Assembly: GCA_011634665.1 (NCBI GenBank)
Contig: WAEK01000004.1
Span: forward strand, 1,475,501-1,539,500
DNA: 64,000 bases
Source of the DNA: Mortierella sp. BCC40632
Lineage: Eukaryota > Mortierellomycota > Mortierellomycetes > Mortierellales > Mortierellaceae
Reading direction: 5' to 3'
Below are positions 43,013 through 53,952 of the stretch, one piece after another. The translations under genes and the position numbers were made by a program. Positions within the stretch are counted from its first letter, which is position 1; every line of letters begins with the position of its first letter. The notes below the pieces were generated by a model. It searched no databases and had not been told where the DNA came from. It was given only the letters and a program-made list of their open reading frames with translations.

Positions 43013-43318
43013 TTATGGGCACGAAACAATGTAGGCCGAGTAGATGCGAGGCTTTGTAACATGCAATGGGGTTTGTCCTTTCTCAAGGAGTGTTCTGCAA
43101 CCGCGCTTTCCATACGTTTCAACGGCACCGTAGCCATTCGGACCGACTACATCCACGGTTTTGACGTCCTTGGGTGTTCCTGCAGGAACAGTATAGCATT
43201 GCCCTGCTTCAACGTCTCGAACAGATTTAGTATCGTCAGTGTAGTGGTAGACCAACTTGCACTGGGCCATGGCCAGAGAGGCGATGGTGCCAAGGATAAC
43301 CAGTGAGCGAACTAGCAT
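43013..43318 (-). CDS. Small secreted cysteine-containing protein
   Basis: A single frame gives 101 residues from the ATG at 43318 (an in-frame ATG at 43345 would add nine). The N-terminus 'MLVRSLVILGTIASLAMAQ' is a classic signal peptide with a cleavage site after Ala-Met-Ala. The mature part of about 82 residues has four cysteines, enough for two disulfides, and no membrane segment. Length, secretion signal and cysteines fit the broad class of fungal small secreted proteins. I recognise no family, and whether it acts as effector, wall protein or antimicrobial cannot be told. It lies in the repeat-rich island next to repeat copy B. No intron is needed. Confidence 0.7.
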   Translation of the reverse strand: MLVRSLVILGTIASLAMAQCKLVYHYTDDTKSVRDVEAGQCYTVPAGTPKDVKTVDVVGPNGYGAVETYGKRGCRTLLEKGQTPLHVTKPRIYSAYIVSCP

Positions 43319-44550
43319 CGTTTTTTGTTTTGTTTTGTATTGCAAAAGGTTCCTTTACTAAGAGTTTTAGTTGCTGGACATGATGGAGAGAGAGGTTTAG
43401 ATCAGGTTAGAAAGAGTACCAAGTAACACCTTTTTGAAAGACCAAAAGTGAATGGAGGGATGAGGTCATAGAAAATTAGAGTAGTGAATACCTGTAAAAA
43501 CAGTAGTTGATTGCAAGTGTGGAGAGAAAGAGTCGTGAGGTGGAGTCAAGGGATGTTGGAAGCCTTTAAATAAAAAAAAAAAAAAAAAAAAAAAAACAAA
43601 AATAGGAAAAGGTAGGTGAACAACACTTGATGTTGGGCGTGAGAAACAGAAGAACGGAACACACGCAAATACCGGGAGAGGGGATGCTGAACGAACGCCC
43701 ATGGAAATCATAAGCACTGCCACCTTAGAGAACACAGTAGGCTATTCAGCATGTCAAACGTTTGCGAGGGCGTCAACAAAAGCGCCGGGCAATTTTTGAA
43801 AATAGGACCAGTGTGAAGATTACATAAAGTTGGAGAGAAAGAAGATTGTAAGAGCACTACTTTTTTTTTCCCTAGTAGAGTTCACTTACTGGAATAATGA
43901 TTGGATGGCTGATGCGTCTTGTACTGTCTCTTGTCCTCTTCCACAGGCTTCAGAGATGTGGAAGGCTGTGTTTCACGAATCCACGCTTAAATCTGGTCTC
44001 AACATATTTGAGTTCCCTACCCTGGGATTTGTAGGTTAGTCTGTGGATCCAAACTCGCACTACAGGCGCAGCTTTTTTCTTTTTTTCTCACCGAAAAGGT
44101 CCCAGTTCAAAGCCTCGAACAATGGCCAGTTCGGCTTTTTCTTTTCTTTTCGGATATCACTCCACCAGGACATGGCCCTCACGGAAGGACTTCCCAATGG
44201 TCAAGGTCATCTCCCTCCTCCTTCTCCTTCTCTTCTCACCTGACGTCAAATCGTTTGGTCCGCCGTTCGTCTTCACCATGATCTATTTCTGGCTCATCCA
44301 ATGACTAAAATGGAGACTTTCCTTTCCTGCGCAGCATGCCATTTACAGGTGTACATGTCCTGGCGCATCCCATTTTTGCCCCAAAAAGGTCAACATTGGA
44401 CAACACCACTCGCATAAAAGGCTATTTATGCAAGCCAAGAAAATTCAGGAGAGGGTCCACCACTGTCACAAATGTTTGAGGGACTCTCATGTTCACTCAC
44501 TGTATAAAGGACGAAGGACAAAAAAAAAACAAAGAAAAGTATAAGGACAC

Positions 44551-44581
<31 letters not shown>

Positions 44582-44779
44582 TCACTGACAGTTCAAGCAG
44601 TCTAGGTTTGTCTACACGACTATACTTTCACACCCTTTTGTCACTTTACAGGACTGGCTTTGTGATGACTAAGAATAATCCACACTTTTACCTCGCCTCC
44701 AACCAAGTTAAAAAAAAAAAAAAGCAGATTCAACTATGTCCTTTGGTGACACAGATAAGCTCCCCTCCCTTCTCCCTTC

Positions 44780-44810
<31 letters not shown>

Positions 44811-45094
44811 ACATAGTCAAGCTTAGTCGAAAATTGCTAGTTTCTACTTTTGAATCTGCAAGATCCGGGTAGACAGATCTAAGGGTCCTATGTCTTTTGC
44901 GCGTTAGGTCTACTCATTGAGTAACTCTTCTCTCTGTGAGGAGGAAACAAAGTGCAGTGACAAATCATCCCAAGTTCTGAGTGAACCGAATGTAGCGAGC
45001 ATTTTTTTTTTCAAGAAAGAACAAAGACCAAAGTGAACGCTGATGTTAGGCTCTTGAATCAAGCGCTATTTGTTGCTGAAGCTCTCCAATGTCC

Positions 45095-45134
<40 letters not shown>

Positions 45135-45321
45135 TCGCTCATTCTTGGAGTGTCTAGTAACCCAGTCATTGAAAGGAGAAGGTAGAAATGAGATAGGAGA
45201 GCGAATCTTCTTGGCATGTGGAGAGAGAGATGCCCCTTCTTTCTAATGTACGGATGGATGGTACGAGTTGGTCTTTTTTAATTTTATTATTGTTTTTTCT
45301 TCATGTCCAATCTCTTTCTTG
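43319..45321. other. Unassigned homopolymer-rich region
   Basis: Two kilobases without a recognisable gene. It contains A runs (43570-43595), a GTT repeat at 44551-44581 and long T runs at about 44779-44807 and 45099-45131. This is the right margin of the accessory island. Confidence 0.4.
44551..44581. repeat. GTT trinucleotide microsatellite
   Basis: About ten tandem GTT units in intergenic DNA. Confidence 0.9.
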
Positions 45322-46866
45322 CTATACTTGATTAGAGGCCAAAGAAAGAGACGACGATGAGGCTATAGAAACAGAAGAGGAGAATGGCCGAATCTGTAAC
45401 TCACTTGAGGGACGACTGCTCAAGGTTGAGAAATGACCCGACACAGTTCTACTTCCACCCCCAAAAGTTGAACCTGTTGAAGGCACCCCAAGAGTGCCTG
45501 CCAGGACCGAGGGTCGAGTCGGATGCATCAACGTCTCGAGTCGCTTTGCTCGTGTGGAGACCGCGGCAACGGCTGCGTCGGCTGCTAGAGCATCTGCTGT
45601 GTAATGGTCATCCAATATCGATTCACGGAAACGGTTCAGGAATTCATCATCAATGGCACTCCCTTCAAACTCATCCATTGACAACTCGATATGGGGCTCG
45701 ACTGTAGGAAGTTGAGGGATAGGAATGGATCGATTCGACCGGCCTTGGACATTAGGAGGTACTTGTACATTTGACTTGATAGTAGTAGTGGTGGTGGTGT
45801 AGGTACGACTGGGGCTATGTGGAGTAGGGCCAGACCAAGAAGATGGGGGCTGTGCGTCCTCTCTCTTGTACCCGTCATTGGTAATCGTAGGCTCAGCTGC
45901 AGATGGACAAGGGTCGTTCTTGTTTGATTTGTCCAATACCAAATGCTCACTACGTCCGGGCACAGTCAGCGATATTGGCTCAGCTTTGGAGAGAGATGAA
46001 TGCGATTTGGACAGACAAAAAGCTGCAGGCGGAGAGACTCGATAGGCATCATCATCATGGCTCGCATGGAGAGCCTCCAGCCGATGACCCGAGCCAGGAC
46101 CATCGTGTAGGAGGATACTATCATGAGAGGAAGAGGTGAGCTCGGAGGGGTAAAATAACATGTCCTGACTAAAGTTGCTGTTCTGGTGGTCATCGCTGTC
46201 GTAATGACTATGCACATTCTGGGTCCCTCGGGAGGAGCGACGATGTCGGGAGACCAGCAGAACTCCTGCGGCGATCACAGCCACGGCGCCGATAGAAATC
46301 CCGAGAGCCAATGGTAGAAACGACGATTGGGCGTTTCCTCCGTTACTGCCAACCCCAGTTCTGGGTCCCGAAGGTGCATCCGTTCCAGCACCGGGAATGG
46401 CTCCTGGGCCACGGTTAGCGCCACCTGGTAGAGTAGGCAAGATGGACCCGTCTGCATTAGTTGGGGCTGCAAACATACTACTCGTCCATTGTGTGGGGTT
46501 AGGAGGAAGCCCCGTGGTCAAGGGATACGACTGCACCACAGATGAAGTAGAAAAAATGGGGAAAGGAGGCGCAGAGTGAGTGGCTGTAGAAGGGGGTTGA
46601 GTTGTCTCGGGTCCTTTTGTAGGGGGGTTGACGGTGGGCACGGTCGTTGGGACTTCCTGAGTCGTGGTTGTGGTTTCTTCAGGAGTCGTGGTTGTGGTTT
46701 CTACAGGAGTCGTAGGTTCGGTTGAGACTGTTGTTGAGGGTTCTGGAGTCGGGGAGGTAGGAGGAGGACTACTTGAGGCGATGGGTGTAGCAGAGTCGGA
46801 TGTCCCCGAGACTTCTGAGGACGATGCCTCGGCAGTCGTTGGCGACGTGCTCGGGGAAGGGGTCAT
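45322..46866 (-). CDS. Mid2-like single-pass membrane protein (putative cell-wall sensor)
   Basis: One uninterrupted frame encodes 514 residues from the ATG at 46866; the frame stays open 66 codons upstream, but that part lies in CT-rich leader-like DNA. The N-terminal 180 residues are Ser/Thr/Pro-rich with 'TTTTTPEETTTTTQE' repeats, a likely heavily O-mannosylated ectodomain. A single membrane span follows ('LGISIGAVAVIAAGVLLV') with a basic stop-transfer 'SRHRRSSR'. The remaining 300 residues are a Ser-rich cytoplasmic tail. This layout is that of fungal Mid2/Wsc-type wall-stress sensors. There is no clear signal peptide at the chosen start, so either the span acts as a reverse signal anchor (as in Mtl/Mid2-like proteins lacking one) or an upstream exon is missing. 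The assignment rests on architecture, not on a conserved domain. Confidence 0.65.
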   Translation of the reverse strand: MTPSPSTSPTTAEASSSEVSGTSDSATPIASSSPPPTSPTPEPSTTVSTEPTTPVETTTTTPEETTTTTQEVPTTVPTVNPPTKGPETTQPPSTATHSAPPFPIFSTSSVVQSYPLTTGLPPNPTQWTSSMFAAPTNADGSILPTLPGGANRGPGAIPGAGTDAPSGPRTGVGSNGGNAQSSFLPLALGISIGAVAVIAAGVLLVSRHRRSSRGTQNVHSHYDSDDHQNSNFSQDMLFYPSELTSSSHDSILLHDGPGSGHRLEALHASHDDDAYRVSPPAAFCLSKSHSSLSKAEPISLTVPGRSEHLVLDKSNKNDPCPSAAEPTITNDGYKREDAQPPSSWSGPTPHSPSRTYTTTTTTIKSNVQVPPNVQGRSNRSIPIPQLPTVEPHIELSMDEFEGSAIDDEFLNRFRESILDDHYTADALAADAAVAAVSTRAKRLETLMHPTRPSVLAGTLGVPSTGSTFGGGSRTVSGHFSTLSSRPSSELQIRPFSSSVSIASSSSLSLASNQV

Positions 46867-47154
46867 TAACAAATAAAGGGGCGCACAAACCAGTGCAGGA
46901 TGGAGAGAGGAGAGGTCGTACAGAGAGAGAGTGTGTGTGAGTGTGTGTGAAAAAGAGAGGAAGGGGGCACGAAAAAAGTATCTCGAGCAAAGAGATGAGA
47001 AGAAGAAGAAAAAGAAAAAGGATGAACAGCGATGTCTCCATTCGGAGATCTGAATGATCATCATCAGCCGGCTCGTCGGCTGGTTAACGCCAGCGGACTA
47101 ACGGAATACCCCATCGGCCCATATGCGGACCATGGTGCTGGCGGTTGACTGGTA

Positions 47155-47185
47155 GAGCACGCGTTCTTTTACTGGACGCGTGCTC
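47155..47185. repeat. Perfect inverted repeat (10-bp arms)
   Basis: GAGCACGCGT and its exact reverse complement are separated by 11 nt. It is not followed by a T run and lies in a fungal intergenic region, so it is not a bacterial-type terminator. It could be a protein-binding palindrome or a small hairpin. Confidence 0.7.
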
Positions 47186-47701
47186 TCTGGTGTGTGTGTG
47201 TGAGAGAGAGAGAGAGATGGTAGTCGCTAGTTCGCCAAAGCAAATATAGACCCTGGACCACTACAAGCACTCTTGGCCCCTATATAGCCTATTTAACCCT
47301 GCACTGAAGTGAGCCCGCGTTTTCGTTAGTGTCCTTGGGAGCGGGGCCATTTCTGGGCGGGGAACCCTGGTTGCTTTGTTGAGCAGGCGGACTTAATTGT
47401 CCGAGGCGCGTGCATTGTGCAGGTCTGAGCAGGCAATATGTACCTTTTTTCTTACCCATCTTGCCTAGGGGACATGGACCAACAAGCTGCTTTACGAGAG
47501 CCTTAGTTGTTTGTCCCCCTCGTGTGTGCGGTAATCCATGTGTTGTTGGGTTCGGCGCAGTCTAATGCCAGGGCTCATTGTTGGGCGGGAGTGGCTTTCA
47601 TATGGAGATTCCTTTCACATATCCTCGTTCTCGTTTTCTTTCTCTCTTTTCAATGATACCATTATGCAGGTATCAGTTCCACTGCCAGGATAAAGATCGA
47701 C

Positions 47702-48023
47702 GGGAGATAGAGAGAAAAAGAGAAAGAGAGAAAGAGAGAAAGAGAGAAAGAGAGAAAGATAGAAAGGAGGAAAGAGGAAAGAGGGAAGCGAAATCGAAGA
47801 GAAAAGAGAAAAGAGAAAAGAGAAAAGAGAAAAGAGAAAAGAGAAAAGAGAAAAGAGAAAAGAGAAAAGAGGAAAGAGGAAAGGGAAAGGGAAAAAGAAA
47901 GAGAAAGGGAAAAGAAAGAGAAAGGGAAAGGGAAGAGAAAAGAAAAAAGAGAGCGGAAAAGGAAGAGAGAAGAGAGAAAAGAAAAGAGAAAAGAAAAGAG
48001 AAAAGAGAAAAGAGAAAAGAGAG
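47702..48023. repeat. Polypurine tract (GAGAAA / GAGAAAA minisatellite)
   Basis: Over 300 nt are almost entirely A and G on the plus strand, in tandem units such as GAGAAA and GAGAAAA. It translates to Lys/Arg/Glu runs in one direction and Phe/Leu/Ser runs in the other; I treat these as artefacts of the repeat. Confidence 0.95.
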
Positions 48024-48333
48024 TCGCCGACCTCAATGGCTCCCCAAGCGTCATGGATGCCAAATCTTGGGATTCTTTGGCGATCTCTGCGGAGAAAACT
48101 CACTGAAACCTGAGCAAAGAACTGCCATATGTCGTGGCAGGAGAAGGAGGGGATCTGTTGTCGCGTCTACTGCTGCTGTGTCGTACGCCAAGGCTATCCA
48201 GACCTGAGCATCCGAACTCATCACAAACGTGAAGTGCTTCAGAGCGCTCATCTCCGGGCGACTACTTGAGCCCCTCGCAAAATCAAGCCATCCAACAGAA
48301 TAGGAGAAAGAAAAAAGAAATAAGGATGAGGAA

Positions 48334-48375
<42 letters not shown>

Positions 48376-50934
48376 CCTCCTTAGGAACACAGGAGTTTCT
48401 CTTGCAACTTCAGCGCCACCAAGTACAGAAGAGGGACAACTTTTTGGGAACCTTTACCGGCTCTCGCGATAGAAGGAGCGTCCACCTTCCATGTTATCTG
48501 GCGATCCCGCCCAGGAATGACCGACTAGTAAAGTCCAGGCGCCAAGGATGCGCTTTTGTCTCTGCTTTCTGAGGTACTTGCCACCGATAGCAGCCTCAAG
48601 TGGAAAAGGTCGGGCAGCACCAAGAGGCGTAGCTTCAAATAGCACTAGATGTATCTAGAGATCCATTAGCCAAGTGAGATGGTGAGTGACCCTCTCTTTC
48701 TCTCATTTTCTGTGTCGCATCTATCTGTTGAAGGTCCGATGTCCCTTTCCATCTCTGAATTGAACTGAGCTAGTACTGTTGAGCTCCAGTACGTGTTTTC
48801 AGAGTACTCGACCGTGAAGCATGGAAAGCGAAAGCAGAGTTTTTTCTGACAGTTAGAGGATGATGCTTGGCTGGTTGATGAGCATGGTCACCTTGTCCTT
48901 TGACTTGGCCTCTCTCTGATTCACTGAAAAGTATTACTTGGCATGGACAGTAAACAGCGCAAACACAAGATAGATAGATCCCTCTCCCAAGAACAGTCGA
49001 ACACTCACCATGTACTTGTCATCAGATACAAACACAGCCATCTTAATCCTTTTTCTGTCCCTTCTATCATCCCCAATTGTCTTGTCATGCTGCTTTAATA
49101 TCGAGAAAAAGTTCAGCATATGTAATTCAGTAAAGACCGGTCCAGTCCTTGAAGACCTGGGTAGCCTTGATTGACCAATACGGCGACTAACGATAACTAT
49201 CCTCAGCCGGAAAGGACGTCGCCCAGACCGTCTTGTTTGCTTGCAAAAAAGACCCAAAAAAAAAAATAAAAAAAAATAAAAAGAGTTCTTGACAACCAAA
49301 GAAGATTCAAGGATTCTACAAAGCCTCGCATCCACGCTCTACCTTTGTGCTCAGAATAGACCAAGAGAAAGAAGAAGGCATGCTGCTTGAACGTCGCCAG
49401 GATGGATCATCGTCTCTCTAGCTGTCGGCTTTGATGCGTGTGGTTGATCCTTAAGGTCGTCCAGGTATAGTTATTTTTTGTCTCCACCTTTCAGAACAGA
49501 CGACCTTGATACCTTGATACTTTGATGCTTTGATGCTTTGATGCTTGGATAGACGCGTCTGATGCCTTTCAGGATCCAAGTATTCCGAGTTTTCTCGCTG
49601 GTTCTTCAAAGAGGCCTTCGAAATTTTTACACTATTCTGTTTAGACGTGAGAGGGCTACAGCTCTTTTTGCTGTGTTGACGGCGCTCAACAACAACGGGA
49701 TGGGATGACGTTAAAACACCAAAGTATGCGACGTTACGCTATGGTCTCACCAAAGAGGCCCGTGAGCCTCTTCTCCCTTCAAAAAGAGTGGAACCTCAGG
49801 GACACTTCAAGGAGTAGACAGGCGGCCCAGGATATCGAACTCTTTTTACGCAATTTTTTTTTTTTTTTTTTTTTTTTTTGTGGCCACTGGTGATGAGTGC
49901 ACCCCCTTGTGGCGGGAGAACTGGAGACGGGACCGAGACGAATGCTCACGCAGGGGCAGGCGTTCCGACAGCTTGGCGGTATTGGATTGCCAATTGAGAA
50001 TTAGGAGAAAGTATCAAGTTTGTCGATAGGGAACGTGTTCACCTCTGCGATCTCGGAAGTTTTGACCCAAAGAAAGGGTCCGTTTTGTATAGAAAGGAGA
50101 GAAGAGAGGAGGGGCGTCAGACCAAAGTGCCGGGGAGATGACAAAGCTGGAAAAACAAGGGGAGAGGAATCGTATACACGCATGCTGGCGCACTAACGAC
50201 TCCTTGACATGGATGAGTGTCAGATGTGTAAAAGGAGAGAAAGAACACAGCATTTTTCCGTCAACAGTTACAGCTCACCTGCAACTGAGAGCGTCGGCTG
50301 GTCACTCTCATTGAAACGTTCGGAAAGATTTTCTTGTCATCAGCAAAAGGAACCAAAGAGGACAAATGTACCCAAAAAAGTGCCAGAGCGGAAAGACCAG
50401 GAGAGCGGTTTTGGCTTGAAAAGAAGAAGTGACAGCCAACTTAGAGGGAGCCAAGAGCCAGAGCAACATTAGATAATGTGGCGAGCCCTGTGAGCAAAAT
50501 ACCCATTGAGGAAGAAGCCTGCCCCGCGCCCTTGGCCTAGACGAGAAACACCAACAGCGATCCTCTATCGGGACAAGAAGACAACAAGAGAAGAAAACAA
50601 AAACGTCGAGCACAGGGACAGACTGGCCTTGGCTACTTTAACAGCGTGTTCAAGTCAACTGATAGAAGAGAGTATAAAAAGGACCGGGACTTTCTTGTCC
50701 TTCCCATGCCACTATCTGCACACTCGCACACAAACACTCACACACACACTCTCTCTCACTCTCACACACTCTCTCTCACTCTCTCTCGCTTTCTATCTTT
50801 CACATTTTCCATCTCTCTCTGTTCTGACATTGTCGCTTCTGTCAACCACGAACTAGTACTCTCTTCACCAAATAATTTTCTTTCTTTCACCAAGTTTTGG
50901 TTGATTTCTTCTTGCTTTGTCCACTGTCTCTACC

Positions 50935-51471
50935 ATGGCTCCACAACCGGCCTCGATTATCACCACCTGTACATCCCAGGAACAACTCGACAAAATCCTG
51001 AATGAGAGCCCAAAGGCCATTGTGTTGTACTATAGCTATGCCATGCCGTAAGTTGTCATTGACTAAATCATCTGCACAGTAGAGTGTGCAACTGCATTTT
51101 ACATCTTGTGCCACAAACCACATGCTATTTTTTTATTTTTTTGAGACTATTCCTGCAGTGGAGTAAAATCGGGTGACCATTGACATTCACCAGAAGCACC
51201 CTGACCAAAACATCTTATTATCTGAATTGGGCTTAGTTGGGGCAAGATTGCGGAGCACAAGATGCATGTTTGCGCGCGCGCACTAGAGAAGGGCAACATA
51301 ACTTTTATTCCATTTGTCCTCGTCAACTATGCAGAGTTTTATGATCGAGGCCGAAAAGTGGAAGTTTTGCCAACGGCCATGATCAAGTACTCTGCTTATG
51401 TCAATGGAGAGGAACAAAATACTACAGCAAATAGTGCAGAACTTGAAGGTTTAGTCACTGGACTATTGTAA
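50935..51471 (+). pseudogene. Degenerate thioredoxin-like locus
   Basis: The first exon (50935-51047) is well formed. A CT-rich promoter block precedes it, and it encodes 'ESPKAIVLYYSYAMP', which resembles the strand leading to the thioredoxin active site but without the CxxC motif. A good acceptor at about 51160 follows, but all three frames after it soon meet stops. A final segment (from about 51334, after a strong CAG acceptor) reads 'FYDRGRKVEVLP' and ends 'ELEGLVTGLL', like the last part of thioredoxin. The middle beta-alpha unit cannot be restored with normal splicing. Either it is a pseudogene or my exon choice is wrong. Similarity to thioredoxin is weak and based on the ends only. Confidence 0.35.
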
Positions 51472-51558
51472 AAAAGAAAAAAAAAATACACACTCTTATC
51501 TAGAGATATTCCTTAACTATTGAGTGCGCGACCCCCTTCCCCCAGTGTCATCTCTTCA

Positions 51559-51595
<37 letters not shown>

Positions 51596-52489
51596 ACACA
51601 CACACACACAAACACACATTAGCAGGGGTTTAGCAAAACCCCCCCCCTCCCTTCCTCAGCCTATCTTGATATTCGCTCGTTACAAAGACTGTTCCTCACG
51701 ACTCGAACAAGCCTTTCATGGCTTGGTTTTCACACAATCCCCTACTGATAGTATCGTCCTGTCAGAGATCTCTATCCTTTCGCTATTCTTTGAGTATCTG
51801 AGATAAGCCATCAGTAATGGGAGCCAAGGAGGAGAGTGAGCGAGGGAAAGATCAATGCCAGCGCAAGTGGCGACAACTGCAGCGATGATAGTAGCCATGG
51901 GCTCCAACATTTGGGTTTACACAGCACGAAGGGAGCCATGCCAAGGAGTGTGTTGATGGGCAGTGTCCATGAGATAGGAGAGGAGAAGGGCGAGGGAGGG
52001 AACAGATTGGGGCGTATCAATAATGGTACCCAAGAGCCTGGAACTCATTCACCCTCCCTCCCCCCCTTCTTCTCCTTCTCTCTTTCCGTTTAAAGTTACC
52101 ATTTGACTACCACAAGCGCTCAAAGCGTGTTCTTTCTTTCCTCCCTATTGATCCTTTGTATTAGGTTGGCTATGCTATTTCAATCCATCATTAATTGCCT
52201 CTTTTGACAGGAATAGGCAAAGTCAACTCTCACACTGGAAGACACAGGATAACAGGACAGGGTGCTCGGTGCTTCAATCCTACCAACTGACACGTTATTC
52301 TCTAAGAAGAGGACACAATCTGGTGGAGATACCTTGACAGGATTGTCGCTACTAACGAGGCAAAGCAACGGACAGCTATTTACTCAATAATGACTTTTTT
52401 TTTTTTTTTTTTTTTTTTTTGTGAGTGAATGGCTGCATGCGACCAAGTGGGCAATCCTTTTTCTCTTCACCCTCACATCTCTACTCATC
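51472..52489. other. Intergenic region
   Basis: It contains CT/CA repeats near 51565-51615 and a T run at 52397-52420 just upstream of the next gene. A short hydrophobic frame on the minus strand (51910-51716) is noted but not supported as a gene. Confidence 0.4.
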
Positions 52490-53551
52490 ATGGGTCATAA
52501 ACGGAAAAAGTTTTCTGAGCGCGTGGCGGATCGGAAATCGCTCGGGTAAGCATTTAGTCAGGAGGAGGATCCTTTGCAGCTCTCTCATACCATTCAAATG
52601 GCAAAAATAAGGCAGCTGGCGTTCATTTTGACCATGTGGACTCCATAAAACGGTTTAGGTTCGACCAATCCCCATTCAAGAATGCAGCGTCAGATACCCC
52701 CAAGGCCTTCTCTCGCATCATGTTCAAGAAGCAGTCGATGGAAACCAAGCGAAAAGAAAAGGCCGAGCTCGCCAACAAAGCCCAGGATCCCAAGAATAAG
52801 AACCAGGCTACACAGGGAGGCAAATCTACCGCCGAATCAAATGGTGAAAAATCTTCGTTACAGGAATTGAAGATCCTGCCTGGTGAAAAACTGAGGGACT
52901 TTTCCAGAAGAGTGGACGAACATATGCGGGACAAGATGATGAAGTCAACCAAGGAGAATACGGCTGCAGGATCTAAAAAGAAGAAGTACAGTTACCACTC
53001 CTTCTCCCCCCTCACTCAATGTCTTTGTTTTACAGAACGACTCTGGATCGAAAATCCATTTGACTGATCCCTGTTTCCGCCGTCCCTTTCTTTTTACTTG
53101 GCTTGATAGGTACTTTGAGAAACTCAAGGCTAAAAAGACGGACAAGAAATTGAAGGCGCAGGAAGAGCAGGCCTATGAGGAATTTGAAACGATACGGGAT
53201 CGTGTCCGACTGAATGACGTTGCTCAGGCACCACCTACACTGACCGCTGCACCCAAAAAGCGTCGCAATGACGAGTATTTGGCCAACAAAAAATGGAAGA
53301 ACACTCCAGGAGAAGAAGATTATGATGATTTGGTAGCAGAGGCGGATGCCAAGGATAAGAAAAAGAGACGAGCTGACAAGGATGAAGAGAGCAAGGCTAA
53401 GCGACCAAGACTCAAGAACCTCACGCCAGCTGGACGACGTATTATTGAGGAAGAGCGGAAGCAGGCAATTGAGAACTACCGATTGATGAAGGCTCGCAAG
53501 ACAGTAGATCGGTTACCAGAGCGTGAAGCTGACGAGGAAGAAGATATCTAA
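52490..53551 (+). CDS. CCDC137-like basic nuclear protein
   Basis: Three exons (52490-52545, 52659-52985, 53110-53551) give 274 residues, very rich in Lys, Glu and Ala. The N-terminus is 'MGHKRKKFSERVADRKSL'. The segment 'DTPKAFSRIMFKKQ' and the later 'ILPGEKLRDFSRRVDEHM' match the two conserved blocks of the CCDC137 family and its fungal relatives, followed by 'YFEKLKAKK' and basic runs. In animals CCDC137 is a nucleolar/chromosome-associated protein; a ribosome-related role is suspected but not shown here. The second exon was set by phase: only the acceptor at 52658 keeps frame with the donor at 52546. Basic clusters suggest nuclear localisation. Confidence 0.75.
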
Positions 53552-53907
53552 ACAGGGCCTGGCGATATACTTTTATTTTTATAAAAGAAAAAAGAAAAAA
53601 CAAGAAAAAAAAAAACACTCCCTCTCCTATTGGTCAAGTAATACATACATTGATCAGAATGGATCAAATTCCACATCTTGGTCTATTGCTAAGATTTGCT
53701 CCGGGGCGATTTCTAATAGCAGTCATTGAAGGAAGAGAGAGTCTAGAGAGAAATGATAACCTGGATACCCCTCTTGGCTAGAATGCTTTAATAGGATTGG
53801 CTCAGGAACAGGCTGGTTGGTTATTCGATAGGATTGTTGTTATCGTTTTTTATTTTTAAAATCCAAGTTAGCAATAGCTTGAAAGGCTAATACCTTGTGC
53901 GGAACAA

Positions 53908-53952
<45 letters not shown>

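Larger units (their letters stand above)
46867..50934. other. 4-kb gene-poor region
   Basis: The part next to 46866 is GA/TG-rich on the plus strand (about 46917-47030), that is CT-rich upstream of the Mid2-like gene on its coding strand. A perfect 10-bp inverted repeat lies at 47155-47185 and a polypurine tract at 47702-48023. A GA repeat occurs at about 48339-48366 and a run of about 10-bp imperfect tandem repeats (variants of TTTGATGC) at 49504-49550. A T run lies at about 49856-49879. Several frames of 60-130 codons exist, but none resembles a protein I know. Confidence 0.4.

Noticed and set aside
47155..47185. Intrinsic transcription terminator
   Set aside because: The palindrome has no following T run, and fungi do not use this mechanism for protein genes.
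47578..48207. Lys/Arg/Glu-rich frame (and Phe/Leu/Ser-rich frames on the other strand) over the polypurine tract
   Set aside because: The frames exist only because the AG repeat has no stop codons; there is no non-repetitive coding part.
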